A DNA stretch of 64,000 bases from CAVQZA01 sp963724805. GTDB lineage: Bacteria > Actinomycetota > Thermoleophilia > Gaiellales > Gaiellaceae. Position numbers and translations under genes: made by a program. Of the stretch, positions 42,013 to 50,241 are shown in pieces. Position 1 is the first letter of the stretch. Each line of letters begins with the position of its first letter. The stretch lies in the NCBI GenBank assembly GCA_963724805.1, contig CAVRWA010000007.1:1-64000 (forward strand), written 5' to 3'. The notes below the pieces were generated by a model that was not told the origin of the DNA, searched no databases, and saw nothing but the letters and a program-made list of their open reading frames with translations.

Positions 42013-42840
42013 TCATGGCTCGCGTGCGGCTTCGCTGCCGGCTCCGTTCCATTCCGTACGCATACGCTCCACCAACTCCGAGATACTTTTGTTCAGACTC
42101 TCCATCTTGATACTTCTCGCGAGAGTCCGGATCTGGGACTGCACCTGAGTAGATGCGATCAACTCCCCTGCGGACCTAGGCGAGGTCAGCAAAGCGTCGA
42201 GGCAGAGAACGGCGCCGTCCCTAATTTGGGTTGCATCATCGGCCTCGTAGATTGTCTTGAACTCCCACGCGAACCAAGACTTCTCGTCTCGCGTCCACTC
42301 CTCAGCTCCTCTTGATAGGAGGAGGGCGATCACCGCCCGGAGAAGGCATTCGCGAGCGAACTCCGTGATCTGCTTGGGCCACTTACCGTTCAGCGACTCG
42401 GGAACTTGAAGACCTATCTGCGGGATGTACATCTTGGCCGCGTTCGCCAAGACCTGGAGGCAAGCTTCGTTCTGCTGATCCTCGTCGGAACTGAGGATTC
42501 CCGCCTCCACTATCCATGAAGCCGCACTTGCAGAAATCTCGTCGCGTGGCCAGATCTCCGCGAGTAGTGCCAGTGCGAAATCAAGCTGACCTAGGTTAGC
42601 CAGCACGAAGAGCGCGCCAGCCTGCTGCGGGGGCGTTGCTGGCTGCCCCTGCGCGCCCAGAAGTTCAACGGCACGAATCGACGTCTCCAGTCTCAGCCGG
42701 CCCTCGGTCGCCTGTTGCTGCAGCAGCGTTCTCTCGTCGATCGAACGCCTGAACAGCACTCCGATGAACGTGAGTGCCGCGGCGACAAGAACGCCGACGA
42801 GCGCGAGAGCAGGTGCAACGACCTGCGTGGACGATGTCAC
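42013..42840 (-). CDS. Single-pass membrane protein with helical cytoplasmic domain
   Basis: The product is 275 residues. One N-terminal membrane helix (ALALVGVLVAAALTFIGVLF) is followed by a juxtamembrane coiled coil (RRSIDERTLLQQQATEGRLR) and an all-helical region with LLGAQGQPATPPQQAGALFV. The layout is like uncharacterised sensor/effector membrane proteins. It heads a same-strand group with the DUF4214-like gene and the split membrane gene. Confidence 0.7.
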   Translation of the reverse strand: MTSSTQVVAPALALVGVLVAAALTFIGVLFRRSIDERTLLQQQATEGRLRLETSIRAVELLGAQGQPATPPQQAGALFVLANLGQLDFALALLAEIWPRDEISASAASWIVEAGILSSDEDQQNEACLQVLANAAKMYIPQIGLQVPESLNGKWPKQITEFARECLLRAVIALLLSRGAEEWTRDEKSWFAWEFKTIYEADDATQIRDGAVLCLDALLTSPRSAGELIASTQVQSQIRTLARSIKMESLNKSISELVERMRTEWNGAGSEAAREP

Positions 42841-43006
42841 CTCGGGAGGTTGCGCTTAATTACGACCCCATGTCAAGCCGCGAGCCGGCCCCCTCGGTAG
42901 CCGCGATAGCAGCCGTTATCTTCAGCGGTAAGCACGCCGCGACGTATCACCCAGACCTGCAGCTCGCTTGTCCTCTCGCAGCTGCACGCAGCCGCACACG
43001 CAGCCT

Positions 43007-43267
43007 CTAGTAGCTCAGCTCAGTGCGGCGCAGAACGCCGTGTGGTCGGCGGGCTGTCCGTTGCTCGTTTTGCAGCCCGGCATCGAAGACCACGTGTCTA
43101 CTCGGATCAAGCACGATTCTCCCGGCCGTGAAGAGGACGACGCCGCCATCCGGCAGGTGGACATGTACGAAGAAGGTGCCCGTCACCGTTTCCGTTCGGT
43201 CGGCTGCGGCGTGCACGGTGTAGTTCTGATCACCGCTAAGCGACTTGCCGGACGGGCCGGTGAACAC
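43007..43267 (-). pseudogene. Fragment of a small beta-rich protein gene, frameshifted
   Basis: The frame begins FTGPSGKSLSGDQNYTVHAA and continues TGTFFVHVHLPDGGVVLFTA, GRIVLDPSRHVVFDAG. Near 43034 the frame should shift to give an ending FCAALS and TGA, which reads in the next frame. It has no convincing start; the upstream hairpin at 43281 cuts it off. It appears to be the 3' remnant of a short secreted or cytosolic protein gene. Confidence 0.5.
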
Positions 43268-43280
43268 ATCGACGAGCGAA

Positions 43281-43308
43281 GGGAGGCCCCCGCGATGCGG
43301 GGCCTCCC
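43281..43308. terminator. Strong stem-loop, terminator-like
   Basis: GGGAGGCCCC (43281-43290) and GGGGCCTCCC (43299-43308) form a perfect 10-bp stem with an 8-nt loop, followed on the plus strand by TTGATCC. No intact gene ends beside it, so it probably served a lost gene. Confidence 0.6.
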
Positions 43309-43403
43309 TTGATCCGAGGGCCCGAGGTGGCCCGCTCTCGAGAGGTGAGCCAAGCGAGACAGCCAGGCAAACTCCGCGCCTCGCCTACGTGTGCCAGGCT
43401 ACT

Positions 43404-43437
43404 CCCCTCGCGCGCGATACGACGTCCACCCCCGCGA
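43404..43437 (+). repeat. R2 half-element
   Basis: CCCCTCGCGCGCGATACGAC is followed by GTCCACCCCCGCGAGC. Only one arm of the palindrome and one flank remain. It lies 50 bp upstream of the AlbA_2 gene. Confidence 0.5.
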
Positions 43438-43487
43438 GCACGATCGCGAGAGCGGGGCCTGACAAAGCCACCGCTAACCTCGGGGGC

Positions 43488-44636
43488 ATGGCCCGCTCCG
43501 TTTCTGAGCTCCTCCCTCGCCCGTTCGCGGAGGTGACCCTCGACGACGTCGCGCAGATCCTCGCGACGATCGGCGAGGAGCGCGAGACCCTCTTCTTCGA
43601 GCAGAAGGCGACGATAAGCGGTAACGCGCTCGCGAAGGCCTGCTCGGCGTTCGCGAACACATACGGTGGTCTCCTCGTCGGAGGCGTTGCGGACGACAGC
43701 GACGACCTGGTCGGAATGGCGCCAGTCGCCGCCGAGGCGCAACTTTGGGTCAAGGACACCTTGCGAGGCCTCGTCCTGCCGATGCCGCCGTTCAGCGCGA
43801 GATGGCTCCCGACCGAGGCCGATCGGGGCCTTCTGCTCGTCTTGGTCGAGGAATCGACCTCGACTCCCCACCTGCTAACACGCAGCGGGACGATTTACGT
43901 CCGCAACCCGGGTTCGAGCGATCCAGTCCCGATCGCCGATCAACGACGTCTCCTCGACCTGGCGGCACGCGGGGAGCGCGCGGATCGAGACGCAACAGAG
44001 AACGCAAGCCGCGTCGTTGGCTTCTCGCTCGATGAGTTCGTTCCAGTCGAATCGCTCGCCCTCGCCGCAACGGGAGTCGCCGCGGGCTTCGAGGAACGCC
44101 TCTTCGCGCCCGACACGCCGGAGTGCCTGGGCGTGACGACCTGGGGCGAGTTCGGAAACCCTCGGGCAGAGGTGCGCCGACCCGTGTGGGGACCAGATCA
44201 CGCAGGTGTTAGTCGGATCGTCCGAGCCGACTTCTACCCGCTCCGGAGTGACGTCGGAACAGGTGTGGCCGTCATGCGAAACGGATCGACCGTCATCTAC
44301 CGCGGCTCCGTCACCCGAAGCGGAAGCGACCAGCCGGTCGATGCCGGTGAGTGGCTCGTCGAGTCGCAGTTGCGCGCGCGCTTCGAGGACGCTCTCCGCG
44401 CTGCCCGGCAGATCCTTCTGGAGTACGGCACCCACGGAGACCTCCGCCTCGCGTACAAGCTCGTGACCGGTAGCCGGGAAATCCATCTCGACTCGATCCC
44501 CAATAGCGGCTCACATCAGGTCGGAAACGCGGTGTTCGAGCGCCCAACCTCCTTCGATGACGAGACCGTCACCTCCAAGGTCTTCGCGGAGATCGCCCGC
44601 CTCGCGGGCCTCGGCCCGCAAGCGGTCACCGACTAG
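43488..44636 (+). CDS. Schlafen/AlbA_2-type ATP- or nucleic-acid-binding protein
   Basis: The product is 382 residues from ATG 43488. The AlbA_2 signature is ETLFFEQKATISGNALAKAC then SAFANTYGGLLVGGVADD, followed by IYVRNPGSSDPVPIAD. The C-terminal 200 residues have no recognised family. AlbA_2 domains occur in Schlafen-like proteins and in several phage-defence and transcription-linked proteins. It stands beside an R3 copy and the 44849 membrane protein. Its role is unknown; defence is a possibility only. Confidence 0.8.
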   Translation: MARSVSELLPRPFAEVTLDDVAQILATIGEERETLFFEQKATISGNALAKACSAFANTYGGLLVGGVADDSDDLVGMAPVAAEAQLWVKDTLRGLVLPMPPFSARWLPTEADRGLLLVLVEESTSTPHLLTRSGTIYVRNPGSSDPVPIADQRRLLDLAARGERADRDATENASRVVGFSLDEFVPVESLALAATGVAAGFEERLFAPDTPECLGVTTWGEFGNPRAEVRRPVWGPDHAGVSRIVRADFYPLRSDVGTGVAVMRNGSTVIYRGSVTRSGSDQPVDAGEWLVESQLRARFEDALRAARQILLEYGTHGDLRLAYKLVTGSREIHLDSIPNSGSHQVGNAVFERPTSFDDETVTSKVFAEIARLAGLGPQAVTD

Positions 44637-44699
44637 ATCAAGGAACGTCGGCTCCGGCAGGTCGTCAGGAACCATGCGCAGAGGGGGGCCTGGAACCGG

Positions 44700-44839
44700 C
44701 TTACGGCCGAGCGCCCGAGCAGGTCGAACCGGCCCTTGGCCTGCCCGAGGATGTACTGGCAATCCAGGCGATGGGTTGGCGCGGGATGCAGGTCCTGGCG
44801 ATGCGGTTCAGCGAAGACCTCGCGGCCGTGTCAGACTGA
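44700..44839 (+). pseudogene. R3 copy: truncated gene tail, left part
   Basis: PEDVLAIQAMGWRGMQVLAM then RFSEDLAAVSD and a stop at 44837-44839. DNA from 44741 is close to 90% identical by eye to the copy at 51.0 kb up to SEDL. The expected tail (TDTEPPRTLD) is not here but reappears at 45607, after the 44849 gene. Confidence 0.65.
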
Positions 44840-44848
44840 TGAACGACC

Positions 44849-45640
44849 TTGGCGCTATGGCTCTCGCCTGCATCATCGGCTCGCGCGGCGGTCGCGACAG
44901 TTGGCATCTGCTTGCTGGCGGCGGGCGCGGTCGCTGTGTTTGTGACGGACAACGGAACCGGAAGTGCAGCCCTCGTGACTGTCGGTGCGGCGCTCCTTGT
45001 CGCGGCTGGCCTGTGGGACCGGCTCGAGAGCCTCGAGTTCGCTGGGACGAAGATGCAGTTGCGCGTCGTCGAACGACTCGGCCAGCGCGCCGAAGAAGCC
45101 GAAGCACGAGGTGATGTTGCCGTTGCTGCGGAGTTGCGCGCCGAGGCGCAGGCTTTCCTTGCCGAGGCACGCCCACTCGCAGCTTCCTACGAGCGACTCC
45201 GTGACTCGCTTGCGGCTGGTCCGGCGCGGACGGCGCGGCTCGAGAGCGTTGTCGCCGAGGCACGCGCTGCGGCACGACGAGGGGGTTACGACGCCTCGCA
45301 AGTACGGGAGCTGTTCAAGAGCGGCACCGACGGAGACCGGATCTGTGCCTTAGTGGTGATGCAGGAGGACGAAAGCACGCGCGATTTCGAGATCGTGCTA
45401 GACGCGATCGAGCGCTCGCGATCAGCCTTCGAGCAGTGGCACGCCCTGTCTCTCGCGCAGATGATGCTGCCCTCTCTGCCAAGCGACCGCCGCCAAGAGC
45501 TCGAGGTGCTCCTGACCGACAGACCGGGCAACGTGGTCTATATCGAACCAGGCACCGACCGCTACCAGATCGCGCAAGCGATTCTGTCGAACCTACGGGC
45601 ATCGACGACGGACACCGAGCCTCCACGCACGCTGGACTGA
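44849..45640 (+). CDS. Membrane protein with coiled coil, ending in repeat-derived tail
   Basis: The product is 263 residues from TTG 44849. Two N-terminal membrane segments (AAVATVGICLLAAGAVAVFV; AALVTVGAALLVAAGLWD) are followed by a juxtamembrane region, an Ala/Glu-rich coiled coil (RLGQRAEEAEARGDVAVAAE) and a compact helical domain (DGDRICALVVMQEDESTRDF). The last residues, TTDTEPPRTLD, match the R3 tail at 33.9 kb, so its 3' end was supplied by the repeat. It lies between two parts of an R3 copy. It could be a small regulatory or effector membrane protein. Confidence 0.7.
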   Translation: MALWLSPASSARAAVATVGICLLAAGAVAVFVTDNGTGSAALVTVGAALLVAAGLWDRLESLEFAGTKMQLRVVERLGQRAEEAEARGDVAVAAELRAEAQAFLAEARPLAASYERLRDSLAAGPARTARLESVVAEARAAARRGGYDASQVRELFKSGTDGDRICALVVMQEDESTRDFEIVLDAIERSRSAFEQWHALSLAQMMLPSLPSDRRQELEVLLTDRPGNVVYIEPGTDRYQIAQAILSNLRASTTDTEPPRTLD

Positions 45641-45746
45641 CGCCCACCCCCAAAGGCACCGCTAGGTGTCGGGGCCTGCTCGCCGAAGCAACCGACGCGA
45701 CCGACCGAGCCAGTCCCCTCGCGCGCGCACGTACGTACGCGCGAGG
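45607..45746 (+). repeat. R3 tail plus R2 element
   Basis: The DNA for DTEPPRTLD and its stop is followed by CGCCCACCCCC and, 70 nt on, CCCCTCGCGCGCGCACG then TACGTACGCGCGAGG. The order matches the minus-strand element at 33762-33910. It ends 187 bp before the next gene. Confidence 0.7.
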
Positions 45747-45932
45747 CGTAGTAGATAGTGACGATCGCGAAGCGCCGGGTGCCCTCCCCCTCGAAGCCGT
45801 CACGCTCCAGGAGGCCTGGTTGCCCGGGCGGTGGCTCCCTGGGATCCAGGACGTTCGGCGAGCTGTTCGTCGTGCTGCTCCCTAGTAAGGTTGGGCCGGT
45901 CAACTCAGGCTTGGGCGACGGAGGGGGAGGAA

Positions 45933-47015
45933 ATGCACATCAAACGGAGACGCACGGGGCTTGCGGTAGTTCTAGCGGCGGCGGTCGCCGCCGTCGCGGC
46001 AACTGCGGGGCAGGGGGCGGACGGAGTCATCAGCGGCCTGAACAGCCCGCGCGGCATTTCAACCGCGTCCGGGAAGGCGTTGGTCGCTGAGTCCGGCAAC
46101 GGCACCGTTGCACAGCTCCGAGGCGGCAAGAACCAGGCCTCGGCGCTCGCGATGCTGCCGAACGTCGTTGACGTCGCGCTAACCGGACACGGCTGGGAGG
46201 CGTACGCGATCACGGGTGGCCCGCCGCCCGAATCGGGAGCGCCGCCGCCGCCGACCGCTTCCAAGCTCTGGCACATCACGTCCAGCGGCAAGGTCGAGCT
46301 TGTCGCGGACATCGGCGCGTTTCAGAAGACCGACCCGGATCCCGAAGACCAGGACGACCCGCCGAACCCGACCGAGTCCAACCCGAACGGGCTTGCCCTT
46401 CTCCCAGGCGGCGGGATCCTCGTCAGCGATGCGGCGGGCAACGATCTGCTGCGCGTCGACAACGGCCACATCACGAGGGTCGCGCGATTCAGGCTTGAGA
46501 CCGTGCCGTGGCCTACCGGCTACCCGTTCGGACCGCCTCCCGGCACGCCCACGTTGGCCGAGGCGGTGCCGACGGCCGTGGCGGTCGGGCCGGACGGCGC
46601 GTACTACGTGTCCGAGCTGATCGGGTTCCCGTTCACAAAGGGCACCTCGCGCGTATGGCGCATCGAGCCGGGAAGTGTCGGGGCGACGTGCGACCCGGCG
46701 AACTCCCAGGCCGGAACGTGCCGCTCCATCGCGACCGGGTTCAGCTCGGTGATCGACCTCACCTTCGGTCGCAACGGCACGATGTACGTGCTCGAGATGG
46801 CAAAGGACGGTCTGGGTGGGTTCCTCGTCCTCGGCCAGAACCCGGCGACAGTCGTCGGGGCTCTCTATGCGGTCAAGAACGGGGTCAAGACGGAGCTATC
46901 GCCCGGGTCGCTGATCGTGCCCGGCGGCGTCACCATCGACCAGGACGGCTCGCTGCTCGTCACCACGGGTGACGTGCTCGGCCCGGCCGGCGCTGTCGTC
47001 CGTGTGAGTCCCTAG
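45933..47015 (+). CDS. Secreted ScyD/ScyE-like beta-propeller protein
   Basis: The product is 360 residues from ATG 45933, with ribosome site GGAGGGGGAGG. A signal peptide (LAVVLAAAVAAVAATAGQGA) leads to an NHL-like propeller: ISGLNSPRGISTASGKALVA, NGLALLPGGGILVSDAAGND, AVAVGPDGAYYVSELIGFPF, GVTIDQDGSLLVTTGD. This fits the ScyD/ScyE family of exported proteins, whose molecular role is unknown outside cyanobacterial scytonemin loci. A clear terminator follows. Confidence 0.85.
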   Translation: MHIKRRRTGLAVVLAAAVAAVAATAGQGADGVISGLNSPRGISTASGKALVAESGNGTVAQLRGGKNQASALAMLPNVVDVALTGHGWEAYAITGGPPPESGAPPPPTASKLWHITSSGKVELVADIGAFQKTDPDPEDQDDPPNPTESNPNGLALLPGGGILVSDAAGNDLLRVDNGHITRVARFRLETVPWPTGYPFGPPPGTPTLAEAVPTAVAVGPDGAYYVSELIGFPFTKGTSRVWRIEPGSVGATCDPANSQAGTCRSIATGFSSVIDLTFGRNGTMYVLEMAKDGLGGFLVLGQNPATVVGALYAVKNGVKTELSPGSLIVPGGVTIDQDGSLLVTTGDVLGPAGAVVRVSP

Positions 47016-47025
47016 CTCGTCTGGG

Positions 47026-47052
47026 CGGGGCGGCCTCCCGTGGGCCGCCCCG
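47026..47052 (+). terminator. Terminator of the ScyD/E-like gene
   Basis: CGGGGCGGCC (47026-47035) pairs with GGCCGCCCCG (47043-47052) over a 7-nt loop, 10 bp after the stop, followed by TTCTCC. Confidence 0.75.
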
Positions 47053-47107
47053 TTCTCCGCGCTTCACAGCAGGGCATCGCTGGCCCACAGCCAGGCAACC
47101 TCCGCTA

Positions 47108-47157
47108 ATCCCTCGCGCGCACGCGCGCTCCCTCGCAGCGGACGCCCACCCCCGCGG
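47108..47157 (+). repeat. R2 element, short form
   Basis: CCCTCGCGCGCACGCGCGCT then, 15 nt on, GACGCCCACCCCCGCGGC. It holds the palindrome and one flank. The rest of 47053-47303 has no gene I can support. Confidence 0.6.
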
Positions 47158-47303
47158 CATCCAGGCTACCGCTCTGCATCGCGCACTGGTGTCGAACCGT
47201 TCACAGCCGTAAGGCGCGCGTTCCAGGAATCGCGCCGTGCACCCCGAATCCTGAAGCCTATGAATGGGGTGCTATTCCGGATTCGGCGTCGGCGCATCCT
47301 GCG

Positions 47304-48077
47304 TTGTTGGGCGCGCGGTCGGCTCGACTACTCGGACGCGTGGAGACAGCTGCAGCGGCTCACGCGCGACTGACGTTCGTCGCTCTGATCCCCGGGTTCT
47401 ATCGCCGCGATCACCTTTCCGCGGCAGTGGCGGCGTGTCAGACTTCGAGCCGGGATCCCGTGTGTGACTTCGTGCACGATCTGGCGCCGCTTGAAGAGGA
47501 CGAGTTTGTCCTCGGAACTCCGCTTGTCCGTGAGCTCGTCGGCGGCGTTCGCGCGCGGATCGATGAGGCGGCCTTGCCTAGCCAGGCCTGCGAGCTGATC
47601 GAGCCACTCTTCACGGAACTCCTCGCTGATCGAACGTGGCTTCCCGAGCGATATCAAGAGCCAGCGGCCGAGAGCGGGATGGGCGGTGGCATCGGGCAAT
47701 GGCTCCTCTTCCGCGCCGCTGATCGATCGCTCTCGCTCTTCAGCCTCGTCGTGCCGCCAGGCGCGATGACGCCCGTGCACGACCATCTCGCGTGGGGGTT
47801 CGTCGGTCTCTACAAGGGCAACCAGGACGAAGAGTTCTACCGTCCCGGGCGAGGGCGGCTCGAACTTGCGCGCCGACGTCCGCTCTCGCCGGGCGACTTC
47901 TACGCCCTCCTCCCACCCCACAACGATGTCCACCGCGTTCGCACGACCTCAGCCGTCACGTCAGTCTCGATCCACCTGCTCGCAAACGACACCGGCTGCG
48001 TATTGCGCCACACCTACGACGAGGAGACAGGAGAGGCGCGTCCGTTCCGATCGGGCTACGTCAACGCGAACTGCTAA
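47304..48077 (+). CDS. Cupin-fold protein, cysteine-dioxygenase-like
   Basis: The frame encodes 257 residues from TTG 47304; GTG 47340 or a later start may be real. The cupin motif is PVHDHLAWGFVGLYKGNQDE with His-x-His ligands, and the second His is in HNDVHRVRTT. FSLVVPPGAM precedes motif 1, as in cysteine/3-mercaptopropionate dioxygenases, which oxidise thiols with Fe(II). N-terminal 40 residues show no homology cues. Isolated gene. Confidence 0.75.
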   Translation: MLGARSARLLGRVETAAAAHARLTFVALIPGFYRRDHLSAAVAACQTSSRDPVCDFVHDLAPLEEDEFVLGTPLVRELVGGVRARIDEAALPSQACELIEPLFTELLADRTWLPERYQEPAAESGMGGGIGQWLLFRAADRSLSLFSLVVPPGAMTPVHDHLAWGFVGLYKGNQDEEFYRPGRGRLELARRRPLSPGDFYALLPPHNDVHRVRTTSAVTSVSIHLLANDTGCVLRHTYDEETGEARPFRSGYVNANC

Positions 48078-48473
48078 GGGCCGATCGGGGTCGATCTGAT
48101 CCGCGCCGCACCGCAATCGGTCGAGTAGCCGTGAAGAGAGATTGCGGGCTCTACCAGGCCCCGCTGCAGCACAACAGTTCGAGGGGGTGGGCGGTGAGCT
48201 CAGTATCGCGCGCACGCGCGCGCGATGCGGCTGAAGGGCTGCAAGCCGTATCGACCCGGCCCAAGTACGCGCTCGTCACGACCGACGGCGCGATGACGAG
48301 GCGCGGGGCTACTGGCGCCGCGAAGAATCTCCGGCGCGCGTCTCTCGCTGCGCAGAGTCGTCGACCGCCTCATCGGGCTTTCGCGTTGGTTGTACCTCCG
48401 CGCTGGGCTTCGGCCGTGCCCGAATCGTCCAGACCACGTCGTTCGGTTCCGGCCCGCGCCACTCGCCACTTGA
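48078..48473. other. Gene-free stretch with an R2 element
   Basis: Apart from the R2 element at 48155-48230 I see no gene, tRNA or terminator in these 396 bp. Confidence 0.5.
48155..48230 (-). repeat. R2 element with GC palindrome
   Basis: CCCGCTGCAGCACAACAG then TTCGAGGGGGTGGGCGGT (48160-48195) precedes TATCGCGCGCACGCGCGC (48204-48221). The first block matches 35703-35738; here it lies close to the palindrome rather than 45 nt away. Confidence 0.65.
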
Positions 48474-48725
48474 TCATGACTCGACCTCCTCGGCCTGGGA
48501 CTCGGGCTTGGCCGTGGGCACCGTGGTGGCGCGGTCGCGCGGATGCAGGGTGCGCGAGAGGCGGCCCCACTGGCCGTTCAGCTTCCAGTTCGCCGCGTCG
48601 AGGACGACCTTGCGGGCGCTCTCGCCGCGGCCCGAGTTAGCCGCCGAGACGGCCTGGCTCAGGGCGAACATGGTCCCCGCGAGCAGAGCCGCGATCACCG
48701 CGCCGATGATGATCTTGTGCCTCAT
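48474..48725 (-). CDS. Small secreted protein
   Basis: The product is 83 residues. The signal peptide is IIIGAVIAALLAGTMFALSQ. The mature part has ANWKLNGQWGRLSRTLHPRD, resembling the start of NTF2-like secreted proteins that assess a bound ligand, but it stops after about 55 residues, so it may be truncated. A dyad shared with the 50242 gene and the LuxR gene lies 92 bp upstream. Confidence 0.6.
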   Translation of the reverse strand: MRHKIIIGAVIAALLAGTMFALSQAVSAANSGRGESARKVVLDAANWKLNGQWGRLSRTLHPRDRATTVPTAKPESQAEEVES

Positions 48726-48816
48726 GATGCGTTCTCTTGAGTCGCGGGCGATGATCGAGGGCCGCCTCGTCCATCACCCGCAGTGACAGCCTGCCGGTGA
48801 CGTAGCCGAGGCGCCT

Positions 48817-48830
48817 GACACACTTGGGTC
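48817..48830 (-). promoter_or_regulatory. Dyad operator upstream of secreted-protein gene
   Basis: On the coding strand the sequence is GACCCAAGTGTGTC, preceded by GAAT. It lies 92 bp upstream of the ATG at 48725. It shares the form GAC-N6-8-GTC and most bases with sites at 49033 and 50855. Confidence 0.45.
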
Positions 48831-49002
48831 ATTCAGCAGAGCGCGACAACGAACACTGAGCTGACACGTATTAAGAGCTGCCGCCTTCCCCTCGAACCTG
48901 TCGACCGAGGCACGCCCGGAAGCGGGCCGCACGAGGACGGTCCAGGGCCTGCATTGGGCGTCGCGTGAGACGAGCGTAGCCACACCCAGGCCGAAACGGT
49001 TG

Positions 49003-49046
49003 GACCCATTCGGGTCAATCCTGGGCGGATTTGACCCGATCGTGTC
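49003..49046 (+). promoter_or_regulatory. Two tandem dyads upstream of the PAS-LuxR gene
   Basis: GACCCATTCGGGTC (49003-49016, perfect 5-bp arms) and GACCCGATCGTGTC (49033-49046) are centred 30 bp apart, about three helical turns. They resemble the single sites before the two flanking secreted-protein genes, suggesting autoregulation by the LuxR-type protein. Distance to its start (about 385 bp) is long. Confidence 0.45.
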
Positions 49047-49161
49047 ATGTACGGGCGTGCCGACCGCGCCTACCCTGGCCATGCGAGTCCGGTGCCTGAG
49101 CCATTGTGACGGCGACGGCGCACCCCCGCGGTAGGTGGGGACCTGCCCGGGCTCGCCGCAA

Positions 49162-49202
49162 CTGCGCGAGAGACTCGATCCTTTAGGGGGTCTCTCGCGC
49201 AG
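49162..49202. repeat. 13-bp perfect inverted repeat
   Basis: CTGCGCGAGAGAC and GTCTCTCGCGCAG enclose a 15-nt loop. It lies about 230 bp upstream of the LuxR-type gene. It could form a transcript structure or terminator; no gene ends beside it. Confidence 0.5.
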
Positions 49203-49430
49203 CCTCTTTGTGAGGGCTAGGGTCTGACTCCACGACTGTGGAGGCGCTCGTTGGAGCAGGCGTTGCCCTAATAGGATCGCGGGAGCGCACGGGGAGGTGT
49301 GCCGGAGCGGCAGTGACCGGGTTGCTGCCAACTGCTGGAGTTTCGTCGCGGAACCCCAGCCGCCCCTTCGACCAGTCGGAGCGAGCGGGAACCCGAACGC
49401 GCGGGCCACGGAGGAGGTGGACTTGCAGAT

Positions 49431-50054
49431 GTGGATGCGCAAGCATCTCGTTCATCGCCTAACGCAGGAGGGCTCGTATCTGAGTTTCTGGCAGTCGGCG
49501 GCGATCCCCAGCGATCGTTGGAGAGCGTCAATGTGCCGAGCTACTCCATCGACAGCTCGGGTGTGATCCGCTGGCTCAACCCGGCAGCCGAGCGACTCCT
49601 GGGCGATGTTCGCGGCCGGCACTACACCTCGGTGGTCGCACGCGAGGACCGCCGACGCGCCCTCGACCTCTTCGCCAGCAAAGTGCTTGGCACAGCGGCC
49701 GTGACGGACTCAAGCGCTGTCCTGGTAGCAACCGATGGAACGCGGGTGGCTGTGGAGATCAGTTCAGTGCCGCTGGTGGATGGCGGACACGTCGTAGGCG
49801 TCTTCGGGCAGCTGATCGACCAGCCCGAGCAACCGCCCAGAGAGCCCCACCCCGATCTCACGCCACGCCAGGCTCAGGTGCTTCGACTGCTCGAACACGG
49901 GTACTCGACCAAGCAGATCGCCCAGGAGCTCCACATCAGCACCGAGACGGTCCGCAACCACATCCGCCACATTCTCCGGACGCTCGGCGTGAACAGCCGC
50001 CTAGAGGCCGTCGCCCTCGCCGCCCACGGCAGGTCGACGACCGATCAGCCGTAA
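49431..50054 (+). CDS. PAS-LuxR transcription regulator
   Basis: The product is 207 residues from GTG 49431, with GGAGGAGG about 12 bp upstream. A PAS domain occupies about residues 35-130 (SYSIDSSGVIRWLNPAAERL ... DGGHVVGVFGQ), and the LuxR helix-turn-helix is LTPRQAQVLRLLEHGYSTKQ then ISTETVRNHIRHILRTLGV. There is no receiver domain, so it senses a ligand or redox state directly. Related dyads lie before it and before both flanking secreted-protein genes, its probable targets. Confidence 0.88.
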   Translation: MDAQASRSSPNAGGLVSEFLAVGGDPQRSLESVNVPSYSIDSSGVIRWLNPAAERLLGDVRGRHYTSVVAREDRRRALDLFASKVLGTAAVTDSSAVLVATDGTRVAVEISSVPLVDGGHVVGVFGQLIDQPEQPPREPHPDLTPRQAQVLRLLEHGYSTKQIAQELHISTETVRNHIRHILRTLGVNSRLEAVALAAHGRSTTDQP

Positions 50055-50241
50055 CCGCACAAACGAACTGACGCCCACCCACCCCTCGAACCTAGAGACC
50101 GAGGCGGGACCCGGAACCTGGAAGCGGGGGCTGGAGCGCGTCCGCCAAAGTTGCGGATCGCCAACCGACTAGCGCCCCCCGGCTGTGTGTAAGCCTGAGG
50201 GCGCTGCGGTGGTGCGGGTTGATGCTGTGGTGCGGGTTGGA

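Larger units (their letters stand above)
48726..49430. other. Long control region upstream of a LuxR-type gene
   Basis: These 705 bp contain the dyads at 48817, 49003 and 49033, a 13-bp inverted repeat at 49162-49202 and a small hairpin CTCCAC-GACT-GTGGAG at 49228-49243. I see no protein-coding gene. Confidence 0.5.

Noticed and set aside
41840..42315. Plus-strand frames opposite the 42013 membrane gene
   Set aside because: Antisense to a gene with clear membrane and helical structure; no start or motif.
43874..44486. Minus-strand frames opposite the AlbA_2 gene
   Set aside because: Antisense shadows of a gene with a recognisable AlbA_2 domain.
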